From Acanthochlamys bracteata (taxonomy: Eukaryota; Streptophyta; Magnoliopsida; Pandanales; Velloziaceae): 64,000 bases of DNA. The position numbers and the translations under genes are program-made. Shown here piece by piece: positions 1 through 9,426 of the stretch. Each line of letters starts with the position of its first letter. The stretch's first letter is position 1. The notes below the pieces were generated by a model. That model saw only the letters and a list, made by a program, of their open reading frames with translations. It did no database searches and was not told where the DNA came from. The stretch lies in contig CM034138.1 in assembly GCA_019914995.1 (NCBI GenBank), positions 1,116,001-1,180,000 of the forward strand. The letters are read 5' to 3'.

Positions 1-2
1 TT

Positions 3-202
3 GCTGAAAAGCTTGAGCAAGAGAATTTGTAAGTGGCAATTCTCCATTCATTATTGTCAATAGCATCACCATTCTAAACTTGTGATACCTGTATAATCAT
101 TGCACTAGTATTATAACTTTGAAATTTTACAGGAGGCTGGAACCTAGATCGAGAAGCTTACTCTGTTGGAGAAGAGTAGCTGGACAAAAGGTACCACATT
201 AA
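3..202 (+). CDS. 3' end of an unidentified gene (partial)
   Basis: The window opens inside a gene. Bases 3-28 read in frame as AEKLEQEN and end at a GTAAGT donor. The next exon starts at 133 after a TTTTACAG acceptor, continues in phase with an Arg/Leu/Ser-rich stretch (RLEPRSRSLLCWRRVAGQ), and reaches a TAA at 200-202. The AEKLEQEN piece looks like the end of a coiled coil. An alternative is that the GGTACC at 190 acts as a donor and splices further: a short Arg-rich open exon follows a CTGCAG at about 794-797 and ends at a TAA near 890. I do not recognise the family, and the true last exon is uncertain. Confidence 0.35.
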
Positions 203-3200
203 GCTGGTCTATCATATTTAGGAAGCAAATCTTGTTGACTGCAGCCAGAAAATGGCACACATCTCTAGAACATTGCATGCTCTCTTAAGCTTTATTTCTG
301 TGTCTAGGACTTGCATAATTGCATTGTCGTATATGTTATCCCTTGAAAAGCTTAAGTATCTGAGTTAGCCTTTCATGTGCATCATTATTCATTAATGCAA
401 CAATACACCAATTTCTGATTTTTTTTTCCATACAAAAAGCCCAAACATGCATGTTACTGCTTTCAAATCATTAGTGAGAAATTAGATGCCAGTGAACACA
501 GAATGTAACATTATTGTCAAATGCTTCTTCTAACTTAAGCAGAATGAGGTGCTAGCGCAATTAGAAATGTAATAAACTTCACACTGACCAGCTATATATT
601 GTCAAAAGAACATTCAATTCCTGAGCTTTAGTCTGCTCGATCTAATCTTACAGAATATGTCTGCAATGAAAGAGTTCCGAATGGGATCTCTAAGGTTCAA
701 GATGAGTTTTAACAGCTTGTTAGCATGAGCATAATTTTAAGACACTTGTCTTTGCACCGCTTTGTTTTTACTCTTATTAATACTTATAACTCTGCAGTCA
801 CTGCACTTGAGACTGAGGAGCCGCAGATGTCGTGCACTTCGCAAATTCATGACTTTTGGAAGATGTCTGTGTGCTAGATCACCAAGATAAGTTTCGTTGT
901 AATTTTCCAATCATCTGTTGCTGTTCTTTTGAATTTCGGTTAGTTTCTCATGTAGTCAGTACGAGGTTAGGTTAGAGAAATTGTAAAGGGCGGGAGCAAA
1001 TCTGAATATTTATATTCACATTCTTTTATAATAAGGTCATAAAAGCCTCATGGCTATTTCTTTTCAATGTCTACCTGCTCAGCAAACTAAATATCTTCAC
1101 CATATCCTCTTTTAAAGTGGCATCTTGATAGTAATGTGAGGAAAAAACAGTGCGTGCAGCCTCTTCAATGTAATTGTAGTATTACTGATCTTAATTATCT
1201 TATCATCAGTGTGAATAGAAGATACCTTAAACATTTTCGAATTTGACTTGTATTTTTATTTAACTGTAACTTGATTCACTGTGGCAGGGATTCGATCTAC
1301 ATGTTTGATACTATTATATACTTATCTAGATCTTAAGGTTTGGACTGGAGATATTTGATTTTTAATTCTTTTATATCAGGCCAGCAATGTTTTGGAAGAC
1401 GTCTTAAAATTTTCATTGTTTATCCAAAAGATGCAACTTTTATGACAACTGCAACTCCAAGACTGTGACACATAGTAGCTTGATGTTATCTTCTAAATGT
1501 TAGCTCTTTCTCATTTAGACGACGTAGGGATTTGTTATTCCAATATAATTCAGGTTATTTCTGAATTTTGGGTATACAGAATATAGCAGATGAGTGTGTA
1601 GCCCTTTGTTGATGAATTTTGTTGAATTATGCTTCCAGTGGCTACGTGGACTAGCATGGTTCATAAGAAATCGATTAGTTAACTGATGGAAAATGGAAGT
1701 TCAACAATAGAAGGTGGGGGGACAGCGAAAGCCGCTAGAGAAATATGTAGAAGTCCAGTGTTGGCACGTTGTTGTGAAGATTTATGAAAGAATTTTCGCC
1801 CGTGGTTTTTTGGCTGTTTCGTGAATTAATTAGTCATTATTTGGAAACATCTGACTACCGAAATGAATTCTAATCTTGAATCCCTGGCAAAGCTGTGGGT
1901 ATGAAAGTTTGGTACGGGTTTAGTCAAGTTGATTAAATTCAAACAATCAATATCTGATCTTAAGAAAAGAGATTTATCTTCAGCTTTTTCTTGTTTTTTT
2001 AACAATCTTGGTGCTTGCTATTTTCATATTAGGCATAACTAATTGGTTCAACTTGTTGCTTTTATAAACATTAAAATATTAGCAACATGTTTATCTCATT
2101 CAATTTCATTTTCTGCTGCTGCTTTGTTTATGTGAAATAAAATATTATTTGGATAATGGTACTTCGTAAATATTCAGAAACAGATAGATAAAAAGTCCTT
2201 ATCTCTGCTTAAATTTGAAGCATAAATGCTGTCAAGCTCCTCGATTCTTCTGAAGCTGTGATGATACAAGGGTATGCTGTTGCTTCTAGTTGAACACAGA
2301 AATGGACCATCAGTTGTTGCAACTGGTAAGAAAGAAAGAGAACAATCTTTCTTTTATGCGAAATAAGACATGAGAAATTTTCTACTTTCTCCTTTATTTT
2401 TTAGGAATTTTGAGTCTGGTTGGTATATAAAATAGTTTTCAGATTCTAATTGTGTAAACAGTAGAAGATTATATTGTGATTAATTGACTTATGCATACTG
2501 ATCTTCTTTTCAACAAAAAGCTTTTAGTGCTCATTGACTTTGCATGGAATTGCTAATGCTACCTGTTTTATAGAGCTGTAAATTTTCTAATTACAGAAAT
2601 CTGAAGTCCAGAGTGGAATATTTTTGGATATTTGAACTTCAGTTTCTTCTGATTTTTTGGTCAGTAATTTTAAAGTTTGATTACTTTCAGCTTCTCGGCT
2701 CATGTATGAGGTAAATTATTTGCTGCGATGGAGGGATCGTGTCATAATCCTATTCGCAGTCGCTTAAAATTCAATTACTATTTCCACGTATATACGTACG
2801 TGGTTATCACTTTTGTCAACCAGCAAGCTAAGTTTCTTCAAAAACAACAAATGCAAGGAAACAAACTAACATATATAATCAATTAACAGGATCAAGACTA
2901 GAAATTGATTAACAAGATAAATTTCAATTGCCGCCGAGCCGTGCCACGGTGTTTCGATGATTGACGTCAGCATTATTTCTTTTTGCGGTTCTTTAATTTT
3001 CCTTCTTTATCATCTCGATCTTCACGTGCTTGGAACGCCATCCGTTGACTTCCTTGCACTCCCCGTATCCAGGGTATTACAGTTCTACCCTTATTGTTAA
3101 CCCAAAATTAGCCAATTCATTTATATTCTACCCGCAACCCGTTAACTACAGTATCTTATTATTAATTCATGCATGCAAAATGCACAGACTTTTAACGGGT

Positions 3201-3497
3201 TTGGATGTTTAATAACCGACCCGGTTAATGGCAAAAATGTGTAATTTGTTGAAAACCTTCCCGGTTTTTTCGAAACGGCGCCGTTACTGCCGTCCTCTGT
3301 GTTGTTTTCTCTTTTCTTTGCTTTTCCGCTCTCCCTCGCAAAACTCACAACGCGCAAAACCAGCTTATTCGTTCCTTTCTTTTTCCGAGTATCGAATTCC
3401 ATATTCGAAATTTCAATTCATTAAATTCTTCTATATTCAAAACATTTTCTTTGATTTTGAATTGAATTGAATCAGTCGATTGATTTTTGTAATAACA
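203..3497. other. Intergenic DNA and promoter of the U-box gene
   Basis: No convincing gene is seen. The first kilobase probably carries 3' UTR or downstream exons of the partial gene at the window start. The rest is AT-rich with only short open frames. Near the downstream gene, a TGACGTCA bZIP-type palindrome lies at 2962-2969, followed by a pyrimidine-rich leader up to the ATG at 3498. Confidence 0.5.
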
Positions 3498-5633
3498 ATG
3501 TCATCTCCGGTATTCAATTTTCTCCGGCGCCGGAAATCACCGCTCTCCGGAGCTTACTTTGCTCCTTCAGGTCTCTCTGATTCTGAACTGATCTGTGTTC
3601 TTTCCTTCGCTGCTTCAGATTTGATTTCAACCCATTATGCAATCACTGGCGAACGAAATGCAAGTTCTCTAATTCGCAAAATCAAGCTTCTTTCATTCAT
3701 CTTCGATTCGATTGAAGAAGCAATCATTTCCCTCCAGTTTTCTCTATCTCCTTCCGCTGTTCTCTGCTTGAAGGAGTTCTACATCGTTGTTCATCGCGCT
3801 CGAGCGTTACTTGATCACTGCGCTCAGTCAAGCCGCACGCTGGCCGTGTTGCGAATTCCGACCACGGCAGGGAATTTTCATGATCTCTCGCTCGAGATTG
3901 CTACACTGCTTGATGTTTTCCCAATCAACAATCTCAATGTTTCTACTGATGCTATGGAATTCTTCGACCTCCTTCGCCGCCATTGCCGTCGCTCGAAGCT
4001 TTATATCGACCCAAGTCAGGATTCCTCTCGCCGAAAGATCTTTGATTTTCTCGCCCAATTCGAGTCCGGCAGCCGCCCTGACTCAGAAAGCCTTCGTGAT
4101 GTTTTCGTAGGACGGCTTGGGTTCAGAAGTTCAGATATTTTCGCAGAAGAGATTGAATTCCTGGAGGAGATGTTACGTTCCCAGGAAGATGATGCTGACC
4201 CTTCTCTACTAGGTGGTACCGTTGCTCTTCTCAGGTATTCCAGATTCTTGCTCTTCGGTTTTGTGTATAGAAATGTCAATGAATTACCAGAAAGATTTAG
4301 TCTTTCTGCAAAGAAATTGAGGAGAGGTGGAGTTGAACGGAATTCCCTATCAGCTCCAAAAGAATTCTGCTGCCCAATTTCATTGGATTTGATGAGAGAC
4401 CCTGTAATTGTTTCTACGGGGCAGACATATGACCGTGCTTCGATCACAAAGTGGATGGACGAAGGCCATTCCACTTGCCCCAATTCAGCCCAGACACTGA
4501 GCCACAATAGACTAGTTCCGAATAGAGCTCTTCGGAGTTTGATATCTCAATGGTGTGCTGCCCATGGCATCCCGTATGATCCGCTGGATGGTGATAATTT
4601 TGCTGAAGGTTTGGCTATGGTATCTACAACCAAGGCTGCTATTGAAGCTAACAAAGCAACGGCAGAGCTTTTGGTGCGGCAGCTTTGTACCGAGTCTGAT
4701 GAAGGGAATGCTGCTGCAGCCTGTGAGCTTAGATTGCTTGCCAAGACAGGGAAGGAGAATAGGGCTTGCATTGCTGAGGCGGGAGCAATCCCTCATCTAA
4801 GACGACTGCTTGATTCCCAGAATCCAGTTGCTCAGGAGAATTCAGTTACAGCTCTGCTTAATCTTTCGATACACGATCTAAATAAAAGCAGGATTATGGA
4901 GGAAGAAGGGTGTTTGAGATCAACTGTTAATGTTCTCCAAAACGGTTGGACTACAGAGGCTAGAGAGAATGCAGCTGCGACGTTGTTCAGCCTGTCTGCA
5001 GTCCATGACTACAAGAAAAGAATCCTGGATGAATCTAATGCTGTAGAGGGACTTGCAGGGCTTCTAAAGGAAGGCACTCCTAGAGGGAAGAAAGATGCGG
5101 TGACTGCGCTGTTCAATATTTCAACTCATTCTGACTGCTCTGAACGAATGGTAGAATCTGGGGCTATGTCAGCACTTGTTGGAGCTCTCTCTGAGGAAGG
5201 CGTTGCTGAAGATGCTGCAGGGGCTTTAGCATTACTCATGCGTCGTCCAAATGTTGCACAACTAGTTGCGAAGGAAGACAATGCTGTGGCAGGACTAGTA
5301 GGGCTGATGCGGAGAGGTAGCCCTAGAGGAAAGGAGAATGCTGTTGCTGCTCTGCAAGAGATGTGCCGCACCGGAGGGGCACCTTTGACATTGAGAGTGG
5401 TTAAAACACCTGGATTGAATGGAGTTATCCAGTCAATATTGTTCACAGGGACGAAGCGAGCAAGACGAAAAGCTGCTTCACTTGTAAGAATGTGCCAACG
5501 GTGTGAGCAACCTGTGGCTTTTGGTTTAGAGCATGCATTAGCAAGGAGTGGCTCTTTGCGGAGGCGGCCAAGCTTCGGAAGTGGAGATGTATCGGTATCA
5601 GTTACAATGGCAATATCAGTACCTGTGTTATAG
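3498..5633 (+). CDS. PUB17: U-box/ARM-repeat E3 ubiquitin ligase, PUB16/PUB17 type
   Basis: This is an intronless 711-aa protein, the usual length for this clade (PUB17 is about 729 aa). The N-terminus MSSPVFNFLRRRKSP matches the conserved start of PUB16/17, which is why I use the ATG at 3498 rather than the in-frame one at 3480. A U-box N-terminal helical domain fills roughly residues 30-270. The U-box is at about 288-362, with the signatures CCPISLDLMRDPV, GQTYDR and CPNSAQ. ARM repeats follow at about 390-680 (for example GKENRA, NSVTALLNLS, GTPRGKKDAVTALFN), and the C-terminus ends ISVPVL as in PUB17. The U-box recruits a charged E2 and the ARM repeats bind substrate. PUB17 (ACRE276) is known as a positive regulator of immune cell death. 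A PUB16 orthologue is the main alternative. Confidence 0.93.
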   Translation: MSSPVFNFLRRRKSPLSGAYFAPSGLSDSELICVLSFAASDLISTHYAITGERNASSLIRKIKLLSFIFDSIEEAIISLQFSLSPSAVLCLKEFYIVVHRARALLDHCAQSSRTLAVLRIPTTAGNFHDLSLEIATLLDVFPINNLNVSTDAMEFFDLLRRHCRRSKLYIDPSQDSSRRKIFDFLAQFESGSRPDSESLRDVFVGRLGFRSSDIFAEEIEFLEEMLRSQEDDADPSLLGGTVALLRYSRFLLFGFVYRNVNELPERFSLSAKKLRRGGVERNSLSAPKEFCCPISLDLMRDPVIVSTGQTYDRASITKWMDEGHSTCPNSAQTLSHNRLVPNRALRSLISQWCAAHGIPYDPLDGDNFAEGLAMVSTTKAAIEANKATAELLVRQLCTESDEGNAAAACELRLLAKTGKENRACIAEAGAIPHLRRLLDSQNPVAQENSVTALLNLSIHDLNKSRIMEEEGCLRSTVNVLQNGWTTEARENAAATLFSLSAVHDYKKRILDESNAVEGLAGLLKEGTPRGKKDAVTALFNISTHSDCSERMVESGAMSALVGALSEEGVAEDAAGALALLMRRPNVAQLVAKEDNAVAGLVGLMRRGSPRGKENAVAALQEMCRTGGAPLTLRVVKTPGLNGVIQSILFTGTKRARRKAASLVRMCQRCEQPVAFGLEHALARSGSLRRRPSFGSGDVSVSVTMAISVPVL

Positions 5634-5839
5634 TCTGGTTCTCATTACATTCTTCTTACGCATTTAAATGTTAAAAACCTGATCATATGTACACATAACA
5701 GTAAGAAAATACTACATTTTTGTTCTGTTACTTCTAGAGCTGTCAGTTGGTCAGCTTTCTGTCATGCAAATGCCTACAAACAATTTTACACTTGCAAATT
5801 GCTACTGCAGCTTCTTTACAATGCTTAACGATGGTTGAC

Positions 5840-6083
5840 TCAATTGAAGACCTCCTCCATGGCTCTTAGCAGTGAGATGAGTTGCAAAGCGAGTTCAACA
5901 TCACCGTTACTGGTTCTCATCAGGCTACTGTCGTTTGGAACTATTGCTGTCTCTCTCCTTCCAAAATCACGAAGCTGCAAACTGGGCACTTTCCCTTCGT
6001 CATTCTCGGTACCTTCCTCTTCTTTAACATTGTTACTTCCACCGCCGCTTCTACCGCTCCAATTACTGAAAATACCTCTTCGT
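5840..6083 (-). other. Open frame just downstream of the 131-aa gene, possibly a frame-shifted C-terminus
   Basis: About 80 codons are open on the minus strand, ending in a TGA at 5840. The peptide is Ser/Gly/Arg-rich and then well mixed (SLQLRDFGRRETAIVP, ending RAMEEVFN), and it looks protein-like. It lies one frame away from the last exon of the gene at 6084-6896 and has no ATG of its own in a good position. It could be a 3' UTR, an alternative last exon, or the original C-terminus after a one-base frameshift. I cannot choose between these. Confidence 0.3.
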
Positions 6084-6896
6084 TTAGCTCTTCTTGATGG
6101 ATGAGGGCTGCACACATGTTTTAAGCTTCTTCATCGCCTTCATGAACTCTTCATTTGTTGAGTTACGGTCAGGTTCTTGTGGCAGGTTCAAGAACCATTC
6201 AGCTCGGATATGGGGTGGAGTGTATGTCATGATGAACTGTAGCTCATCGTCCTGGTCCACCACAAAGAATAGGATCCTATATGGTCAATAAGGCTGGGGC
6301 AGGAAGCTGTAGAGCACAAGTATGCCATTGATATATAAAGATCAGAGGCCTCAGTATAAAGGTGATACCAATAGCAATTAAGGTCAGAAGATGATACCTG
6401 GTTAGGCTAAATGGTCCTGATCTCACTCTCTCCTCGAATAATGTCAATGGGGAAGTAAGAATGCGTCTTCTGTGAAAGTTTACAAACAATTCAAGAACAA
6501 ATGACGCAACAGGTGTCTAAATATTTAATCATTTGCAGAGAAGTTCAACAGTTTACAATATTAAACCAAGAAGTAATAAATTGAGCTATAGATCCTCAAG
6601 TTGGAGGGTGAGTAGAGGTGCAATCCTATGTAGGTATACCATTTGAGAATAACTGACAAAAAACATCAATGGAGAAGACTTCTCAACTCTACTTCCAATC
6701 CACAATCCAAAAGATATCATAGTCACATAGATGATTTCAATTTAAGTATCAACTCTAAAGCTCACCGCTGGGTATAGATAGGTCGTGGAACACCAGATGA
6801 TCCACTCAGATGATCGTGATCAGTAGACGCATCTCCATGCTGATTGCCTAAAACTTGATTTCCAGAAGCAGAAAAAGGTAGACTGATAGCATTCAT
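6084..6896 (-). CDS. Conserved-looking 131-aa protein of unknown function
   Basis: I built three exons whose phases fit exactly: 6896-6766, 6469-6398 and 6276-6084. Donors are CG|GTGAGC and AG|GTATCA; acceptors are TTTCACAG and CATATAG; the total is 396 nt. The ATG at 6896 is in an AAAATGA context. The N-terminal 40 residues are polar and His/Ser-rich. The middle and C-terminal parts look folded, with RSGPFSLTR, then ILFFVVDQDDELQ, then TYTPPHIRAEWFLNLPQEP, and a Lys-rich end. No signal peptide or membrane helix is obvious. I do not recognise the family. The gene is probably single-function and unrelated to its Mpv17 neighbour. Exon 1 may not be the true first exon, because exon-like coding also appears at 7132-7243. 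Confidence 0.6.
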
Positions 6897-7730
6897 TTTC
6901 TTGAGGCACCTTATACTGCTCTTTCAGCTCACGGTGGTTGTGCTTTTCTTATACTTTCAAATTATTCCTTGTAGGCAAACCCATACTCTGGTTGCCAAAG
7001 GATGCAAGAACCACTACAAATTTACAAAAGAAAAAAAGAAATTCAGAACCATTCTGCATTCTTACATCAGGACCAGAAAAACAAAATTCAAATTACAAAA
7101 TGGCACCTTTGAAAGGACGTGTTACCTTTGTATGAGCCAAGTTAGGACCAGCGCAACGCTCCATGTACTATTACTCAAAATGCAAACTTCCTGCGGGATC
7201 ATGGATAACCCACTCAGATGCTTCTTCGCTCTTGTCAGATCTTTTGCACTGAAGTCTACTCCATTCAAAGGATTTATAGAGAGAAAGAAAGATAAAGAAG
7301 CGAATCCTAAATGAATTACTTGTTGAAACACAACACAATTGGAAAACAGAAATAAGAACTTCATTATAGTCCAACAGAAGGAGGCACATGAACCCCGTAA
7401 GAGCAAAGCTCATGCCCAAACTTTCACAAAAGCAATACCACAATAATAACAGCAATGCAGAGTCAAGCGGCTGTGGGAAATCAATAAAACCTGAGACCAC
7501 TACAGCCATCATATTAACTTAGCGACAAAAAGAATTGAAATCAAAATCAACTTAGTAAGTAAGAACTTTCAGTCTCAGCCATCTTCTCATCATGGTACTA
7601 TGATGTTGGGCTGAAGTAAAAATTAGAGAATAGATAATGGAAAAGAAATACATGAATCAACAGATAAAGGTACATGCTACCTTATCTGATGGCTACAGTC
7701 TACAACTGCCAATGGCTTTGAAAAACCTGG

Positions 7731-9112
7731 CTACTTGCTAATAGTCGTTGACAGATAGAAGTTCCAAAAGATGGAGCAGCTTGACATAAATGCTACACGA
7801 AGAGGAAGGGGGACAATCCTGAAAGCATAACGTATAGGATTAAACATTCAACAGAATCAAACACTTTATGGCCTTACTTTATCCACTTAATGAATAATCC
7901 TACAGCAAAAAAAAGAACATCTGCAGAATCATCTTCAAGCATAGCATGCTCACACACAAATGAAACCATTATCCATGACATGCTTGTGATCCCTGCTTAT
8001 TTATTATCCTAATTAAACATGATATGCCCTTATAAGACCTAACTGTCATGACATAGTAGTATGCATCATAGGTTACTTTGTTTAGACAACTACAATTTAA
8101 TTATTAAACCAAGCTGGGAGCTACATAATCCCCACATTTATTATTCAAAATTTCCATGCTAGGCAACAAGCATATACATAAAGGGACATGTATGGAATCA
8201 AAAGAAACACTTGGGTTTGAAAGGAAGTACCAGAAGTTCAAAATACTGACAGGAATCCAAAATCTAAAGCCTGCAATAACAGTACATAAATTAGTGAACT
8301 TCAATGTGAATTCTACTATGACATAAACAAGAATCTTATAAACATGAACTATTACCATAAAAAAGTGTCCGCAGAGCATCCTTTTGATACTTGCCAGAGA
8401 GCTGAGACAACTTCCCTGTCCACAAGTTATTCCAAGCAAAAACCACAGCGATGACGCATGGCCCAAGTACAATTTGGTTAAGTATAACCTGTAAAAAAAT
8501 CTCTTTGGTCCATCAAAGCTTCCAACTAAGTGAAATGCATCTAAATCTACTTCCAAAAAATGCTACCTTTGCAGATAAAGTGGCAAATGTAGGCTCAGGC
8601 ATCCATCTATCAAGAAACTTATACCATGCATAAGAACCTGGACCATACAGAAGAAATCCGTACGACGCCATCCGCAGAGCACGAAACCAATCATAATTCT
8701 TCAACAGATGTTCCAAAAAATCCTAAATTCACCCAAAAACAAAATCACATTCGAGATTTTGTAATAGCCCAGACCTCAATTCACTGAAAAGAAAACGTCA
8801 TTTTTTTTCTTTTAACTGAAACGAATGAACAAAAGAAACCTTCTCATTGGACTCCTGTTGGGACAACCGGCGAGTGATCCAACGGTCACGAACTTGTGCG
8901 ACGGCATCACCGGTGAAAGTGAGAGAAGAGGATATCGCCGCTTGCTTGAGAGGAAACCAAAAGCCGTAACCACCACCACTGCTGCCGCTGCCGCCGCGAC
9001 CGTTTCCAGAAACCGATGATGGTTCTGGCTTGTTCCGGCGAGCTCGGGACCTTCCACTGCTGCCACGTGGATAGGTCGACCAGAAGCCCATCGAAATCCA
9101 CAGTGCGTCCAT
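7731..9112 (-). CDS. Mpv17/PMP22 family membrane protein
   Basis: Five exons on the minus strand: 9112-8840, 8722-8567, 8488-8356, 8270-8231 and 7818-7731. All have GT-AG borders and matching phases, giving 690 nt and 229 aa. The N-terminal about 50 residues are Arg/Ser/Gly-rich. The Mpv17/PMP22 domain follows, with the family landmarks LTFTGDAVAQ, SYGFLLYGPGSYAWYKFLD, VLGPCVIAVVF, FWIPVSILNFW and RVAFMSSCSIFWNFYLS. About four membrane segments are expected. Family members sit in peroxisomal, mitochondrial or plastid inner membranes and are thought to act in small-molecule permeability. Membrane targeting cannot be decided here, though the basic N-terminus favours an organelle. From memory it resembles Arabidopsis At2g42770. 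Its start codon faces the translocator gene across 314 bp. Confidence 0.9.
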
Positions 9113-9426
9113 TCCACGATTGTACTACCCTCTTCATTCTGGCGATCCGAAAATTTTTATCTGCGGATTGGGCGGTATTGAAGGCCCATTTTCAAACCTA
9201 CTATTGCGGCCCATATTGGACCGAAATGTTACCGACAGGCGTTATTAATTATAGCTTGCGTTGAGTCAACGCAATAGTTTCTAACTTTCAACATTGACGA
9301 ACGGTAACTTGAACTGCACTGCTTCGTCGCCGTTTCCTTCTCCGTTAGCTGACGTCAGCAGCTCTCTACTGCTTTCATTATTTCTTCAGGAGAAAAAGGA
9401 AGTTGAGATTCGCGATCGAAGCAAAG
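9113..9426. promoter_or_regulatory. Divergent promoter between Mpv17 and translocator genes
   Basis: Only 314 bp separate the two divergent ATGs. Two strong palindromes lie within it. At 9256-9274 there is a 19-bp odd-centred palindrome around TGAGTCA (TTGCGTTGAGTCAACGCAA). At 9348-9359 there is a perfect 12-bp palindrome GCTGACGTCAGC. Both are core shapes bound by plant bZIP factors (GCN4/AP-1-like and C-box/CRE-like). Regulation by bZIP factors is inference; the palindromes themselves are seen. Confidence 0.65.

Noticed and set aside
4016-4507. A 163-codon minus-strand ORF
   Set aside because: It is antisense to the U-box gene and shows no family; long antisense frames are common opposite well-coded genes.
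5835-6291. Plus-strand ORFs downstream of PUB17
   Set aside because: They are shadows of the minus-strand exons of the 131-aa gene.
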